NCBI GenBank assembly: GCA_039028535.1
Contig: JBCCHX010000011.1
Location: 1-64,000, forward strand
Direction: 5' to 3'
DNA length: 64,000 nt
DNA from: Leptothoe sp039028535
GTDB lineage: Bacteria; Cyanobacteriota; Cyanobacteriia; Phormidesmidales; Phormidesmidaceae
This document shows positions 18,907 to 27,928 of the stretch, piece after piece. Positions within the stretch are counted from its first letter, which is position 1. Every line of letters begins with the position of its first letter. Made by a program: the position numbers and the translations under genes. The notes below the pieces were generated by a model. The model had not been told where the DNA came from, ran no database searches, and saw only the letters and a list, made by a program, of their open reading frames with translations.

Positions 18907-19758
18907 CTAACTGACGGTCATTGAAATAACCGTTTCCACTGTCTCCTGAGGAGCTGCGGTAATGATGGCATTGCCGGTGTTGATCGCATTTCGAGGACCG
19001 CTCCAGGGTTCTAGACAGTAAAAGTCTTTTCCCTTCACAGTCCAGAAAACCAGGGTGGAATAGTTTTCGTCATAGGAGATAGTCAGTGTAGTATCCCCAT
19101 CTTTAACGGTGGCCGTTTGTCCGGTGAGATTGATAAAGGCAAAGTCAATCTCTTCTTGGTCAAAGTCAAACTGACCGTTAAAGGCAAATACCTCCTTGCC
19201 GCTTTTGATCTTGTATTCACTAGAAGGAAGATCAAACACTAACTTTGTCTTGTCTGTCACCGCAAAATAGGGATGAGTGCCAGTGGAAAATGGCATAGGC
19301 TGGTCAGACAAGTTGGTGTGGCGGAAACGCTGTTCTAGGGTATTGCCTTTGAGGGTATAGATATAGTCAAGCTGGAAGTCAAAGGGATAAACGGCGCGAG
19401 TCTCATCGTTACTTTTGAGGGTAATGGTGAGGCTAGCACCGTCTTCCGTAGACTGTTGGGTAACGGTCCAGGGTAAGGTGCGGCCAAAGCCGTGCTGCTT
19501 GAGGGTGTAGGCTTTGCCTTTGAGGATGTAAGTGTCCTCGGGTAGGTTGCCACAGATGGGAAATAACAGAGGAATGCCACCCCGTACAGAAAGGCTGGGG
19601 TCAGTAAAGCGTTCTACATCCAGGTAAAACACTTCGCTCCCGTTAATCTGCCAGCTGGTGACGATGCCCCCCCGCTCTGGGACGATAGCTACCTGAGCGT
19701 CGCCGTCAGTCAAAATATAGGTTAGATATTGCTGCTTTTCGGTGGTAATAGTGCTCAT
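18907..19758 (-). CDS. Aldose 1-epimerase-like protein
   Basis: A 283-residue protein of the galactose-mutarotase-like fold, which interconverts anomers of aldoses or hexose 6-phosphates. Supporting motifs are RGGIPLLFPICGNLP, QHGFGRTLPW (the His-Gly-Phe-Gly-Arg signature), STGTHPYFAV (catalytic-His region) and CLEPWSGPRNAIN near the C-terminus, where the catalytic Glu is expected. The length fits the YeaD/LacX-like branch better than classical GalM. Cytoplasmic; monocistronic. The substrate cannot be set from sequence. Confidence 0.85.
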   Translation of the reverse strand: MSTITTEKQQYLTYILTDGDAQVAIVPERGGIVTSWQINGSEVFYLDVERFTDPSLSVRGGIPLLFPICGNLPEDTYILKGKAYTLKQHGFGRTLPWTVTQQSTEDGASLTITLKSNDETRAVYPFDFQLDYIYTLKGNTLEQRFRHTNLSDQPMPFSTGTHPYFAVTDKTKLVFDLPSSEYKIKSGKEVFAFNGQFDFDQEEIDFAFINLTGQTATVKDGDTTLTISYDENYSTLVFWTVKGKDFYCLEPWSGPRNAINTGNAIITAAPQETVETVISMTVS

Positions 19759-20017
19759 AGTGATTTCTTTGGGGCGTTTCTGCTAAAACCCTGCCACAGG
19801 ATGGGCATTTTGCCATGCAATCTGTGATACGGCCACCTAATCTTTACGCTACTATTCTGGCGTTGCTGATCCCCATTATGAATTTTATCTTCAAGCTACT
19901 GGCTAGCAGCACATTGCACAGCTCGGTTTATCCCTTAAATCAGTAACGGCAATTCTGGTTGTCCTGTGCCTTGCCCTGTGTCCTGCCCTTTATCTACTTG
20001 TCGAGGTTTGCTGCCCT

Positions 20018-20923
20018 ATGTCCACCGCCTATCCCCGCGATCTGATTGGCTATGGTCAACATCCGCCCCAGCCGCAATGGCCCAATAATGCCCGATTAGC
20101 CCTGCAGTTTGTCATTAACTACGAGGAAGGGGGCGAAAACTGTATTCTCCATGGCGATCCGGCCTCCGAAGCCTTTCTCTCAGAAACGGTGGGAGCCACA
20201 CCACTACCGGGGGTGCGCAATATCAACATGGAGTCCATGTATGAGTATGGTAGCCGAGCCGGATTTTGGCGGCTACATCGCCTCTTCACCCAGCGTACTT
20301 TGCCGGTAACGGTCTATGCGGTGGCGATGGCGTTGGAGCGTAACCCCGATGCGGGCAAAGCAATGGTGGAGGCAGGCTGGGAAGTGGCTAGCCATGGCTA
20401 TCGCTGGATTGATTATCAGTATGTGGGGGAAGACACCGAGCGGGAGCATATTCGCAAGGCTATCGAAATTCATACCCAGGTCACAGGCAGTCGCCCCCTG
20501 GGCTTTTATCAGGGACGTCTAAGTCCCAATACCCGACGACTTGTTGTATAAGAAGGCGGCTTTCTTTATGACGCCGATAGCTATGCTGACGATCTGCCCT
20601 ACTGGAACCGGGAGTATGGTCGCCCCCATCTGGTGATTCCCTACACCCTGGATAACAACGATATGCGGTTTGCTACCTATCAGGGGTTTAACTCAGGCGA
20701 TCAGTTTTTTACCTATCTCAAGGATGCATTTGATGTCCTCTATGGTGAGGGAGCCACTGCACCCAAGATGATGAGCGTGGGTCTGCACTGTCGGCTCTCG
20801 GGACGACCGGGGCGAGCAGCTGCCCTCGGACGCTTTTTGGACTATGTGATGCCCCATAAGGATGTGTGGGTGTGTCGTCGGGTGGAGATTGCACAGCATT
20901 GGCGTGAGCATCATGCACCTTAG
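20018..20923 (+). pseudogene. puuE: Allantoinase-type polysaccharide deacetylase family gene with nonsense codon
   Basis: The reading frame runs from ATG 20018 to TAG after 20920 and matches PuuE-type allantoinases (NodB/polysaccharide deacetylase family; hydrolyse allantoin to allantoate): YPRDLIGYGQHPPQPQWP, NYEEGGENCILHGDPASEAF, EVASHGYRWIDYQ, then FLYDADSYADDLPYW and PYTLDNNDMRF. It is interrupted by TAA at 20549-20551 in the phrase RRLVV-stop-EGGFLYD. Relatives as I recall have Glu there, so a single G-to-T change (GAA to TAA) explains it. No frameshift is needed. Either the gene was inactivated recently or the base is wrong. The C-terminal part (from 20552) carries expected family motifs and lacks its own good start. 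Confidence 0.8.
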
Positions 20924-21039
20924 GCTTCGACTGCGCTCAGCCTGCTGGGCAGTCGGTTTATTTTTCTTAAACAATTGGTCCGCTGGCTAAAATCAAGATT
21001 AGTATTTTTGTATTAATTTAGCTAATGGAGGGAATCCCC

Positions 21040-21822
21040 ATGGGTATGCGAGACAGCTATGAAAATGGTGTGTTTAGCTGGGTTGATTTGATTACCAGCG
21101 ATCAGGAAGCTGCCAAACAGTTTTACACGGAGCTGTTTGATTGGAAGTTTCAAGATATGCCTGTGGACACTGGTGGTGTCTATTCAATGGCCTTTAAAGG
21201 CGGTCGTGCTGTGGCTGCTTTGTTTGCTGCACCTGACGGTCAGCAAGAACCACCCCACTGGAATGGTTACATCACAGTTCATGACTTAGATGCGACAGTC
21301 CAAACCTGGCAGAACCAGGGTGGCAACGTTGCCATGCCGTCCTGCGACATTATGGATTCTGGTCGGATGGCGATGGTGCAAGACCCTACGGGTGCCTTTG
21401 TGGGGCTTTGGCAGGCTAAGGAGTTTGTTGGCGCAGGTTTGGTAAATGAGGTCAATACATTCTGCTGGACAGAATTACAAACCCGAGGCGCAGACAAGGC
21501 AGCGGAATTTTATCAGGCGGTGTTTGGTTGGGACCTTGAGGTGGATGAGAAGCCCCCCAACTACATTACGGCTAGTGTGAAGGGACGCATGAACTGCGGC
21601 ATGTTCGACATGGACAAGGCCAAGCTGCCTGCAGAGATTCCGTCGAACTGGGCTGTGTATTTTAACGTGGCAGATTTAGACGAGTCCCTAGCCGCGGTCA
21701 ATCGTCTGGGGGGTAAAGTACTAATGGATCCCATTGATATTGAGCCAGGTCGCTTTACTACGGTGATGGACCCCCAAGGGGCGACGATGGCGCTGATGCA
21801 GGTAAATGAGCCAGATGATTAG
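21040..21822 (+). CDS. VOC family protein with two glyoxalase-like domains
   Basis: A 260-residue cytoplasmic protein made of two tandem vicinal-oxygen-chelate (glyoxalase/bleomycin-resistance) modules. The first begins GVFSWVDLITSDQEAAKQFY and the second at about residue 135 with NTFCWTELQTRGADKAAEFY; each ends in a segment like MVQDPTGAFVGLWQ or VMDPQGATMALMQ. I choose ATG 21040 because GGAGGGA lies 8 nt upstream; the in-frame ATG at 21025 overlaps that ribosome-binding site. Many close relatives are annotated only as VOC proteins; the substrate is unknown. Confidence 0.88.
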   Translation: MGMRDSYENGVFSWVDLITSDQEAAKQFYTELFDWKFQDMPVDTGGVYSMAFKGGRAVAALFAAPDGQQEPPHWNGYITVHDLDATVQTWQNQGGNVAMPSCDIMDSGRMAMVQDPTGAFVGLWQAKEFVGAGLVNEVNTFCWTELQTRGADKAAEFYQAVFGWDLEVDEKPPNYITASVKGRMNCGMFDMDKAKLPAEIPSNWAVYFNVADLDESLAAVNRLGGKVLMDPIDIEPGRFTTVMDPQGATMALMQVNEPDD

Positions 21823-21828
21823 CCGGTC

Positions 21829-22113
21829 CTAGCTCCAATCTTCCTTTTTGGTCCGCGCTGCTTTATATAGCATCTCTGTTTGGTGAATTTCGCGGGTCTT
21901 GGCCATTAGTTGCTCTTCGGTCAAGGCCCAGTTGGCTAGAGCCTTGTCCAAATCTTGCTGAATATCTCTCGCGCCTGGAAACCCGTCATAGCGAATCCGT
22001 AGCCGGGCTAGCTCAATCAAATTAAAATCTGTCGCTTCACCATTGAGCAGACCGGTCACAACGTCTCGGTCTTTTTTGTATTGCGGATGGGTTAGTTCTT
22101 TTTTTTCAGCCAT
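21829..22113 (-). CDS. DUF3288 family protein
   Basis: A 94-residue soluble protein typical of cyanobacteria. Recognised from HPQYKKDRDVVTGLLNGE, then FNLIELARLRIRYDGFPGAR and the following helical IQQDLDKALANW segment. No function is established for DUF3288 as far as I know. It faces the VOC gene tail to tail with only a few bases between the stops. Confidence 0.85.
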   Translation of the reverse strand: MAEKKELTHPQYKKDRDVVTGLLNGEATDFNLIELARLRIRYDGFPGARDIQQDLDKALANWALTEEQLMAKTREIHQTEMLYKAARTKKEDWS

Positions 22114-22152
22114 ATTTCCTAGATGTTTTTTTCATTAGGGATAGGTATGCGC

Positions 22153-22425
22153 AAATCTTGCATCTGGCGATGAAGCGTTAGCTCACCCAGGGTTCGAAAC
22201 CCAGGGCTACCGAAGGGTGTCTACTGTAAGGGACACAGTCATCGGAGATGTATCTTGAGGTTTTGTTCCTCCAAGCGTCAACTATCCCTTAAGCAGTCCA
22301 CAATCGATCACTAGCGTTTCCCAGTCAAATTGTCCCTTCTAGTGGATAACCTTCAATTAGAGCCGGAGTTTCAACCCAGCACGGGTTTAAGCTCATGACC
22401 AATGTTGGTATAGGCTCTCGGTAAC
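22153..22425 (-). repeat. Hairpin-rich interspersed repeat, copy A
   Basis: Reads on the minus strand as a divergent copy of 44600-44858. Shared blocks, in the same order, are GCTGGGTTGAAAC, CTAATTGAAG, GGGACAATT, ACATCTCCGATGA, TGTGTCCCTT, TTCGGTAGCCCTGGGTTT, GAACCCTGGG, ACGCTTC and TGCAAGAT. It contains potential hairpins such as GGGTT-CGA-AACCC and GTGTC...GACAC. It fills most of the 404-bp gap between the DUF3288 gene and larE, which otherwise shows no gene. Confidence 0.65.
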
Positions 22426-22517
22426 GGTAATAGTAGCGTGGACTGGAAAAATTTTGGTTAGGCTGAATATAGCTATTAACTGCGGCTGAAGACCTATACC
22501 ATATTCCAAAGACCGTT

Positions 22518-23333
22518 ATGATCACCCAAAAACTGCAGCAGCTTCAGTCGATTTTCCACGCGATGGATCGAGCCCTGATTGCTTACTCTGGGGGCATTGA
22601 CAGCACGCTTGTGGCTAAGATTGCCCACGATGTTTTAGGCGACCGGGCTTTAGCGGTCACGGCAGAGTCGCCCTCGCTGATGTTAGAGGACCTGGATGCG
22701 GCCAAACGACAGGCTGAGTTTATGGGACTTTCCCATCGCATTGTCCACACCCATGAGATGGACAATCCTAACTACACGAGCAACCCCACTAACCGCTGCT
22801 ATTTTTGCAAAAGTGAGCTGCACGATACCCTGAAGCCGCTGGCGATCGCTGAGGGCTATCCCTATGTAGTTGACGGTTTAAATGCCGATGACCTCCAGGA
22901 TTATCGTCCCGGTATCCAGGCGGCAAAAGAACGAGGGGTGCGCTCTCCTCTGGCGGAAGTGGGTCTGAGTAAACTGGAGGTGCGGGAACTGTCTAAGTAC
23001 CTGGGGCTACCCTGGTGGGACAAGCCGTCCCAGCCCTGTCTTAGTTCACGCTTTCCCTATGGTGAACTGATTACGACGGAGAAGCTACACCGGGTGGGGC
23101 AGTGTGAGCGCTATCTGCGTCAGCTGGGGGTGCGTAATCTGCGGGTGCGCTCTGATGGGGAGACGGCCCGGATTGAACTGCCCGCCAGTGAGATTAAGGA
23201 GTTTGTGGCGACGGTGGATCTAGAGGCGCTGGTGATAGCTTTTCAAGACTATGGGTTTGCCTATGTGACTCTGGATTTGGAGGGGTATAAGAGCGGTAAA
23301 TTAAACCGCATTTTGGCGAAAACTGAAGCTTAG
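22518..23333 (+). CDS. larE: LarE-type ATP-dependent sacrificial sulfur transferase
   Basis: A 271-residue PP-loop ATPase. LarE adenylates the pyridine dicarboxylate precursor of the nickel-pincer nucleotide cofactor and donates sulfur, in the classic case from its own Cys. The PP-loop SGGIDSTLVAKIA is at about residues 24-36; NRCYFCKSELH supplies two cysteines; PSQPCLSSRFPYG contains Cys174, which corresponds to the sacrificial Cys176 of the Lactobacillus enzyme. The three-Cys set hints at the variant that may use an iron-sulfur cluster. Neither larB nor larC is nearby, which is common in cyanobacteria. Confidence 0.9.
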   Translation: MITQKLQQLQSIFHAMDRALIAYSGGIDSTLVAKIAHDVLGDRALAVTAESPSLMLEDLDAAKRQAEFMGLSHRIVHTHEMDNPNYTSNPTNRCYFCKSELHDTLKPLAIAEGYPYVVDGLNADDLQDYRPGIQAAKERGVRSPLAEVGLSKLEVRELSKYLGLPWWDKPSQPCLSSRFPYGELITTEKLHRVGQCERYLRQLGVRNLRVRSDGETARIELPASEIKEFVATVDLEALVIAFQDYGFAYVTLDLEGYKSGKLNRILAKTEA

Positions 23334-23607
23334 AGGATATTTTAGGCTTTAGAGATACTATATTCAGAAACTGGCCATGATATCTGGTAAATAGTCTCCT
23401 TTTTTTGGTTAAAACTGCGGCGAAACTGGCCACCTAGATGATTGGCTAATCTGATGCTGGCTGGCTACTCCATTAGTGATAGTGATGGTCTAGGAAATAG
23501 TAAAAAGAGATGAGATATGTTACGTGCTTGACTAGTTGATGCACTAGAAGGTCTATTTGTGGGGAATCGCGGACTTTTTGCTCAACAAAAACCAAGAGGT
23601 TAGCCCG

Positions 23608-26433
23608 ATGCCCCGATTTCTTCGTTGGTTTTGTCTGTTTTGTTTTGGCCTCAGTCTCAGCCTTAGTTTTAATGTAGTAAGTGCCGGAAAATCTATAGCT
23701 GTTAGTTTTCCTAGCGGTATGCAAGCGTCAGCTTCTGTGTCTGCCACACCTCATGGATTAGTCCAGGCTGGCAAGGCTCTTTACGATGACCAACGCTATG
23801 CCGAAGCCAATCAGAAGTTGAGTCAGGCGGTAGATGCCTATAGTCAACGGGGAGAGCTGGCTCATCAGGCCCAAACCCTTGCTCTTCAGTCTTTCGTCCT
23901 ACAAAAGCTGGGGCAATGGGACGCTGCTCAAGCAGTGCTTGACCAGGGCCTCTCGCTGCTAAACTCTCTGGCTAATCGACCTATACGAATAAGGGCGCAG
24001 GTGTTTAATGCGCAGGGGCACCTCCAGTTTTTAACGGGACAGATGGAAGCCGCTCTTACCAGTTGGAAGACGGCTGAACAAGATTATGGTGCGGTCAAAG
24101 AACTGTCTGGGACGATTGGTTGTCAAATCAACCAAATGCAGGCTCTGGAATCTTTGGGGCTATATCACCAGGCGGATCAGCGGTTGACTCAAATTGAATC
24201 TGAGCTGCAAACGTTGCCTGACTCTGAGATCAAGGTGAATGCCTTATTGAGACTAGGTAATGTACTCCGGTTGCAAGGAGAAGTAGCTCGCTCCCAGGAT
24301 CATTTGAAAACTGGGCTAGCGATCGCAAAAACGTTGGCTCAGTCCACTGCAACGGAGCGATTGCTGGGGCAGCTGTACCTTAACCTGGGCAACACAGAAC
24401 AGTTAGCGGCAGCACGCGCGATCGCATTGAACACCCCAACCACAGCCCAACATCACACCCAATCAGCTCTAGACTACTATCAGCAGGCAGCCATCACGGC
24501 CTTATTACCGTTGACCCAAATCGAAGCCCAGCTAAACCAGCTGAGTTTGCTAACTCAGTATCGTGATGCGTTAGGGCGGCAACACATTCCTGATGTTAAT
24601 CTCCTCATTTCCACCATTCACCAAACCCTGCCCCAGCTCACATCCAGTCGCGGAGCAATCTATGCTCAGATCAATTTTGCCCATAGTTTGATGCAGCTGG
24701 ATAAACGGCCAGGGCAATCGAAGGCGGTGTCGGTGCCTACCATCCTAGAGCAGGCCATTGATCAAGCCACAATGCTCACGGATGACCGGGCGCTTGCCTA
24801 CGCCATGGGCACCTTGGGCACCTGGTATGAAACCCAACATGATTGGGTGACGGCTAAACAGTTGACGAATATGGCCTTACAAACAGCTCAGGGGATTCGG
24901 GCGGCTGATATTGCCTATCAGTGGCAATGGCAGATGGGACGCATTATTCAGGCAGAGGCGGATGCTGGAGCAGCCGTCGTTCTTCAGCGAAGCAAGGATA
25001 TTTCTGGTAAAGCAGCTACCAGTGATCCATGCCCCCAAACCGAATCTTGTCACCTTCTCGCCAACAATGTCCCCGCTCAGCCCACGGCTATTCGCTATTA
25101 TACCCGTGCTGTCGAGACCCTCAATACGTTGCGTGCTGATTTGGTTGCCCTCAATCCAGATGTACAGTTCTCCTTTAGGGAACAGGTGGAACCAGTCTAC
25201 CGGGAACTGGTGGAGCTGCTACTGCGGGAGCAAGACCCCAGTCAAGAGACATTACTCCAAGCGCTTGATGTGATTGAGTCATTGCAGTTAGCAGAATTGG
25301 ATAACTTTTTCCGTAATGCCTGTGCTCAGCCCCAAGCAGTTACCGTTAGTACGGTGGATGCTAATGCGGCAGTGCTGTATCCGATTCTGTTGAGGGATCG
25401 TCTGGAAGTGATTTTACAATTACCGGAGACAACAACTGCTGACGGGCCTAGTAAGCGCAGCCTGTTTCATGTGGGGTATACTTTTTCGAACGCCGATGTG
25501 GTTAAAGTCGCTACTGACCTGCAGCGCGATCTGCGGGTGGCCAGCGTGCCCACCAGTCGAATTAAGGCCAATGCTCAACAGCTTTATGATTGGCTGATTC
25601 GGCCCTTTGAAGCGGAGCTGGATGTGGCCACAAATCGGGAAGAGAGTCCGGTTAAAACCCTAACGTTTGTATTAGATGGTTCGCTGCGTAATCTGCCCAT
25701 GGCAGTGCTCCATGATGGGGAGCATTATTTGGTGGAGCGGTATGCGATCGCACTCACCCCTGGTCTACAGCTATTGGACCCACAGCCGCTAAAACGTCAG
25801 CCCTTGAATATATTGCTGGGTGGGGCAGTGGATGCCCCAAGCTTCGAGCATTTTAACCTAGGACCTTTGGCCAACGTGGATCGAGAGCTAGAAGACATTA
25901 GCATTAGCATTGTAGATAACCAAAAGCTTAAGGATCAGGCATTTCTCCGAGAAAATATCCAAAAAGAGATTGAAACCGAGCCGTTTAATGTGATTCATTT
26001 AGCCACCCACGGTAAATTTAGTTCTAACCCAGAACAAACTTTTATCTTGGACTGGGAGCAGCCCATTTTGGCTAAGGATATGGATAGCCTTCTATTTGTT
26101 GCTGATCCGCAGCAGGCTGTAAAAAATCCGATTGAGTTACTGGTGTTAAGTGCTTGTGAAACAGCGTCGGGAGACAGTCGAGCCGCGCTAGGATTGGCTG
26201 GCATTGCAGTTCGTGCTGGTGCTCGTAGTACCCTGGCAACACTTTGGCAGGTGAATGATGCGTCTACAGCAGAGTTTATGGTGCGGTTTTACCAAGAATT
26301 GTCTGATGCTAATGTGACCAAGGCTGAGGCGTTGCGTAATGTGCAGCTATCATTTCTTAAAGCTGATGCAAGAACTCGATTCTCTCGCCCAAACCGTTGG
26401 GCTCCGTTTATTTTGGTGGGGAATTGGCTGTAG
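23608..26433 (+). CDS. Secreted or envelope TPR-CHAT protein
   Basis: A 941-residue protein from ATG 23608 (the longer frame from 23557 would bury the signal peptide). Signal peptide MPRFLRWFCLFCFGLSLSLS, then tetratricopeptide-like helical repeats (about 50-480, for example AGKALYDDQRYAEANQKLSQ), a linker, and a CHAT domain (about 590-941). Catalytic residues are present: His801 in HLATHGKF and Cys850 in LSACETASG, followed by the characteristic GLAGIAVRAGARSTLATLW. TPR-CHAT proteins are caspase-like cysteine proteases; Craspase/TPR-CHAT is the best-known relative, but no Cas gene is present here. A DUF928 gene lies tail to tail downstream. The partial gene at the right window edge has the same architecture. 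Confidence 0.9.
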   Translation: MPRFLRWFCLFCFGLSLSLSFNVVSAGKSIAVSFPSGMQASASVSATPHGLVQAGKALYDDQRYAEANQKLSQAVDAYSQRGELAHQAQTLALQSFVLQKLGQWDAAQAVLDQGLSLLNSLANRPIRIRAQVFNAQGHLQFLTGQMEAALTSWKTAEQDYGAVKELSGTIGCQINQMQALESLGLYHQADQRLTQIESELQTLPDSEIKVNALLRLGNVLRLQGEVARSQDHLKTGLAIAKTLAQSTATERLLGQLYLNLGNTEQLAAARAIALNTPTTAQHHTQSALDYYQQAAITALLPLTQIEAQLNQLSLLTQYRDALGRQHIPDVNLLISTIHQTLPQLTSSRGAIYAQINFAHSLMQLDKRPGQSKAVSVPTILEQAIDQATMLTDDRALAYAMGTLGTWYETQHDWVTAKQLTNMALQTAQGIRAADIAYQWQWQMGRIIQAEADAGAAVVLQRSKDISGKAATSDPCPQTESCHLLANNVPAQPTAIRYYTRAVETLNTLRADLVALNPDVQFSFREQVEPVYRELVELLLREQDPSQETLLQALDVIESLQLAELDNFFRNACAQPQAVTVSTVDANAAVLYPILLRDRLEVILQLPETTTADGPSKRSLFHVGYTFSNADVVKVATDLQRDLRVASVPTSRIKANAQQLYDWLIRPFEAELDVATNREESPVKTLTFVLDGSLRNLPMAVLHDGEHYLVERYAIALTPGLQLLDPQPLKRQPLNILLGGAVDAPSFEHFNLGPLANVDRELEDISISIVDNQKLKDQAFLRENIQKEIETEPFNVIHLATHGKFSSNPEQTFILDWEQPILAKDMDSLLFVADPQQAVKNPIELLVLSACETASGDSRAALGLAGIAVRAGARSTLATLWQVNDASTAEFMVRFYQELSDANVTKAEALRNVQLSFLKADARTRFSRPNRWAPFILVGNWL

Positions 26434-26572
26434 GTTATGCGGGACAGAGCCCCTATGAGGTTAGGGACTTGCCAGTAGATAAATTACCAGCTGTAACCCC
26501 TTTCCCCTTGCCCTTGCCCCACTCAAGCCAGGGATCTTATTTTTTGGCAGATCCCTTATCTATCTTTTATGA

Positions 26573-27421
26573 TTACTCTCCTGCAATGACCTCTTCTACT
26601 AGGGTTTCTGTTGCCCAGGTTTCGAGGAGAACTGAATTGGGGTCGCTCAGGAGATCTGTCCAGACGGTATTTAGCTCGGGATTGGGGCCAGTTTCCAGGC
26701 GTAAACGGGCGAGTTCGGTCAGGAGATCGTACCAGATGTGATGATTACCGTAGGCGGCAACGGTATCTAGTCCGGATTGGGCATTGGCTAGCTCTGTGGA
26801 CAGGGCATCAGAGATCGGTACGCGTTGAATGAATCCTTCCAGGATAGCTGGATCGGGTTCGACATTGGTGCCATCGTCAATGGCTACTGTGCAGTGAAGA
26901 TCGATAAACCATTCGTAGTCTTGACCAGCTACCAGCGATGGCGAGGTGTCTGGTAGTGAAATACCTACCACTCCTGGTGTGGCGGCTAAGTTAAAGTCGC
27001 CACGATAGAGTTCATTATCGCCCTGCTGTAATGAGAATGTGCCGGTGGGGGCTTCTGTTGGAGAATAAGGGACGTAAATCCAAAGAACAGGGCGCTCGCT
27101 GGTGGTCAACATCAGGTGGGGCTGTCCGACTAGGCTAGCCAGGCTAGGACGCTCGCTTTCGTAGAGGCAACCGCCACGACTACCGGTTCCTCCAGTGGGT
27201 TTAGGGGTGCCAGCATCCGGTGGTGGACTGTAAGCAACGTTTTTATTCGTATTATCGGCATTAGTTTGGATGACATTGGCTGACGGTAGTGCAAAGCTGG
27301 CATTACTTCCTAAGATGATGCCAACTACAATACTAAAACTGCCTAAAGATTTGATTCCTATATTTGTAATCTGAGGTAGCTGAAGAGACTTTAGACACTT
27401 GGGGTTGAATGGAACGGTCAT
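26573..27421 (-). CDS. DUF928 domain protein
   Basis: A 282-residue secreted protein. A signal or anchor segment (about 24-46, IKSLGSFSIVVGIILGSNAS) precedes a Pro/Gly-rich linker (PPPDAGTPKPTGGTGSRGG) and the DUF928 domain. Supporting segments are WIYVPYSP, FSLQQGDNELYRG and the terminal helical part HHIWYDLLTELARLR. DUF928 is largely cyanobacterial and uncharacterised; its genes often sit beside CHAT and haemagglutination-domain genes. It is convergent with the TPR-CHAT gene and has a relative at 61657-62388, also beside a CHAT gene. Confidence 0.85.
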   Translation of the reverse strand: MTVPFNPKCLKSLQLPQITNIGIKSLGSFSIVVGIILGSNASFALPSANVIQTNADNTNKNVAYSPPPDAGTPKPTGGTGSRGGCLYESERPSLASLVGQPHLMLTTSERPVLWIYVPYSPTEAPTGTFSLQQGDNELYRGDFNLAATPGVVGISLPDTSPSLVAGQDYEWFIDLHCTVAIDDGTNVEPDPAILEGFIQRVPISDALSTELANAQSGLDTVAAYGNHHIWYDLLTELARLRLETGPNPELNTVWTDLLSDPNSVLLETWATETLVEEVIAGE

Positions 27422-27595
27422 ATAAACTTAGACTCCACACCGATAGGGGCTTGGGGCAGTTGCTGCAGGCGTGGTTAACACCTAGATGCTGAGGGCAAAG
27501 CAGGTTAGCGACCCGACTGTATTGTCGTCTGTCTACAGTGCCGCATCAATAGATTTCGATAAAACGTTGCGATCTTGTTAATATACCTAACTTGA

Positions 27596-27672
27596 CCTTA
27601 ATTTGAGGAGCACCACCTTAATTAAGGATGAGTCATCTCCTTAATTCGCCCTAACTATTCATAAGTCAAATC
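27596..27672 (+). promoter_or_regulatory. Triple CCTTAATT repeat block, candidate operator/promoter
   Basis: CCTTAATT occurs at 27596-27603, 27616-27623 and 27639-27646 (spacing 20 and 23 bp, about two helical turns), followed by CCCTAACTATTCATAA. The last repeat plus this tail recurs upstream of the acyltransferase gene (32841-32897). Direct repeats at this spacing suit a response-regulator-type activator; the protein is unknown. Confidence 0.45.
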
Positions 27673-27766
27673 CGAGATATTGATGTCAACAGTTTCGAGA
27701 TATAACTCAGTTGATTTCTCTCGGACATTTACTTACTTAGGAAAGGTAATTAAATAAGATCCAGTT

Positions 27767-27825
27767 TGGCCGGACTAACTCCGAAGGAGACGCTTCGCGA
27801 ACGACTCTGCTCAGTCCTCTAATAC
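27767..27825. repeat. Short palindromic interspersed repeat, copy 1
   Basis: Contains CTCC-GAA-GGAG and CGC-TTC-GCG hairpins inside GGACT...AGTCC. The CTCCGAAGGAGACGCTTCGC core is a well-known type of cyanobacterial interspersed repeat. A related copy lies at 46005-46086. Confidence 0.55.
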
Positions 27826-27928
27826 TGGTGTTGAGGAGTATGGATTTTAATTAATGCCTTGTTTTTTATGTTGTTGACTAGAAACTCACCAACTATCAGT
27901 TGCACACACCAACCAGGAGAAAAAGATC

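Larger units (their letters stand above)
27422..27928. other. 507-bp divergent intergenic region with repeat motifs
   Basis: No gene is visible. It contains three CCTTAATT direct repeats (27596, 27616, 27639) followed by CCCTAACTATTCATAA, a short palindromic cyanobacterial repeat at 27767-27825, and an AGGAGA ribosome-binding site just before ATG 27929. Confidence 0.6.

Noticed and set aside
20549..20551. TAA in puuE as recoding
   Set aside because: Recoding of TAA is not expected in cyanobacteria and no supporting RNA structure is seen; a point mutation or an error is simpler.
22190..22205. tRNA-like GGTTCGAAACC in the repeat
   Set aside because: It resembles a T-loop, but no acceptor or anticodon stems fit around it; it is the GGGTT-NNN-AACCC hairpin of the interspersed repeat.
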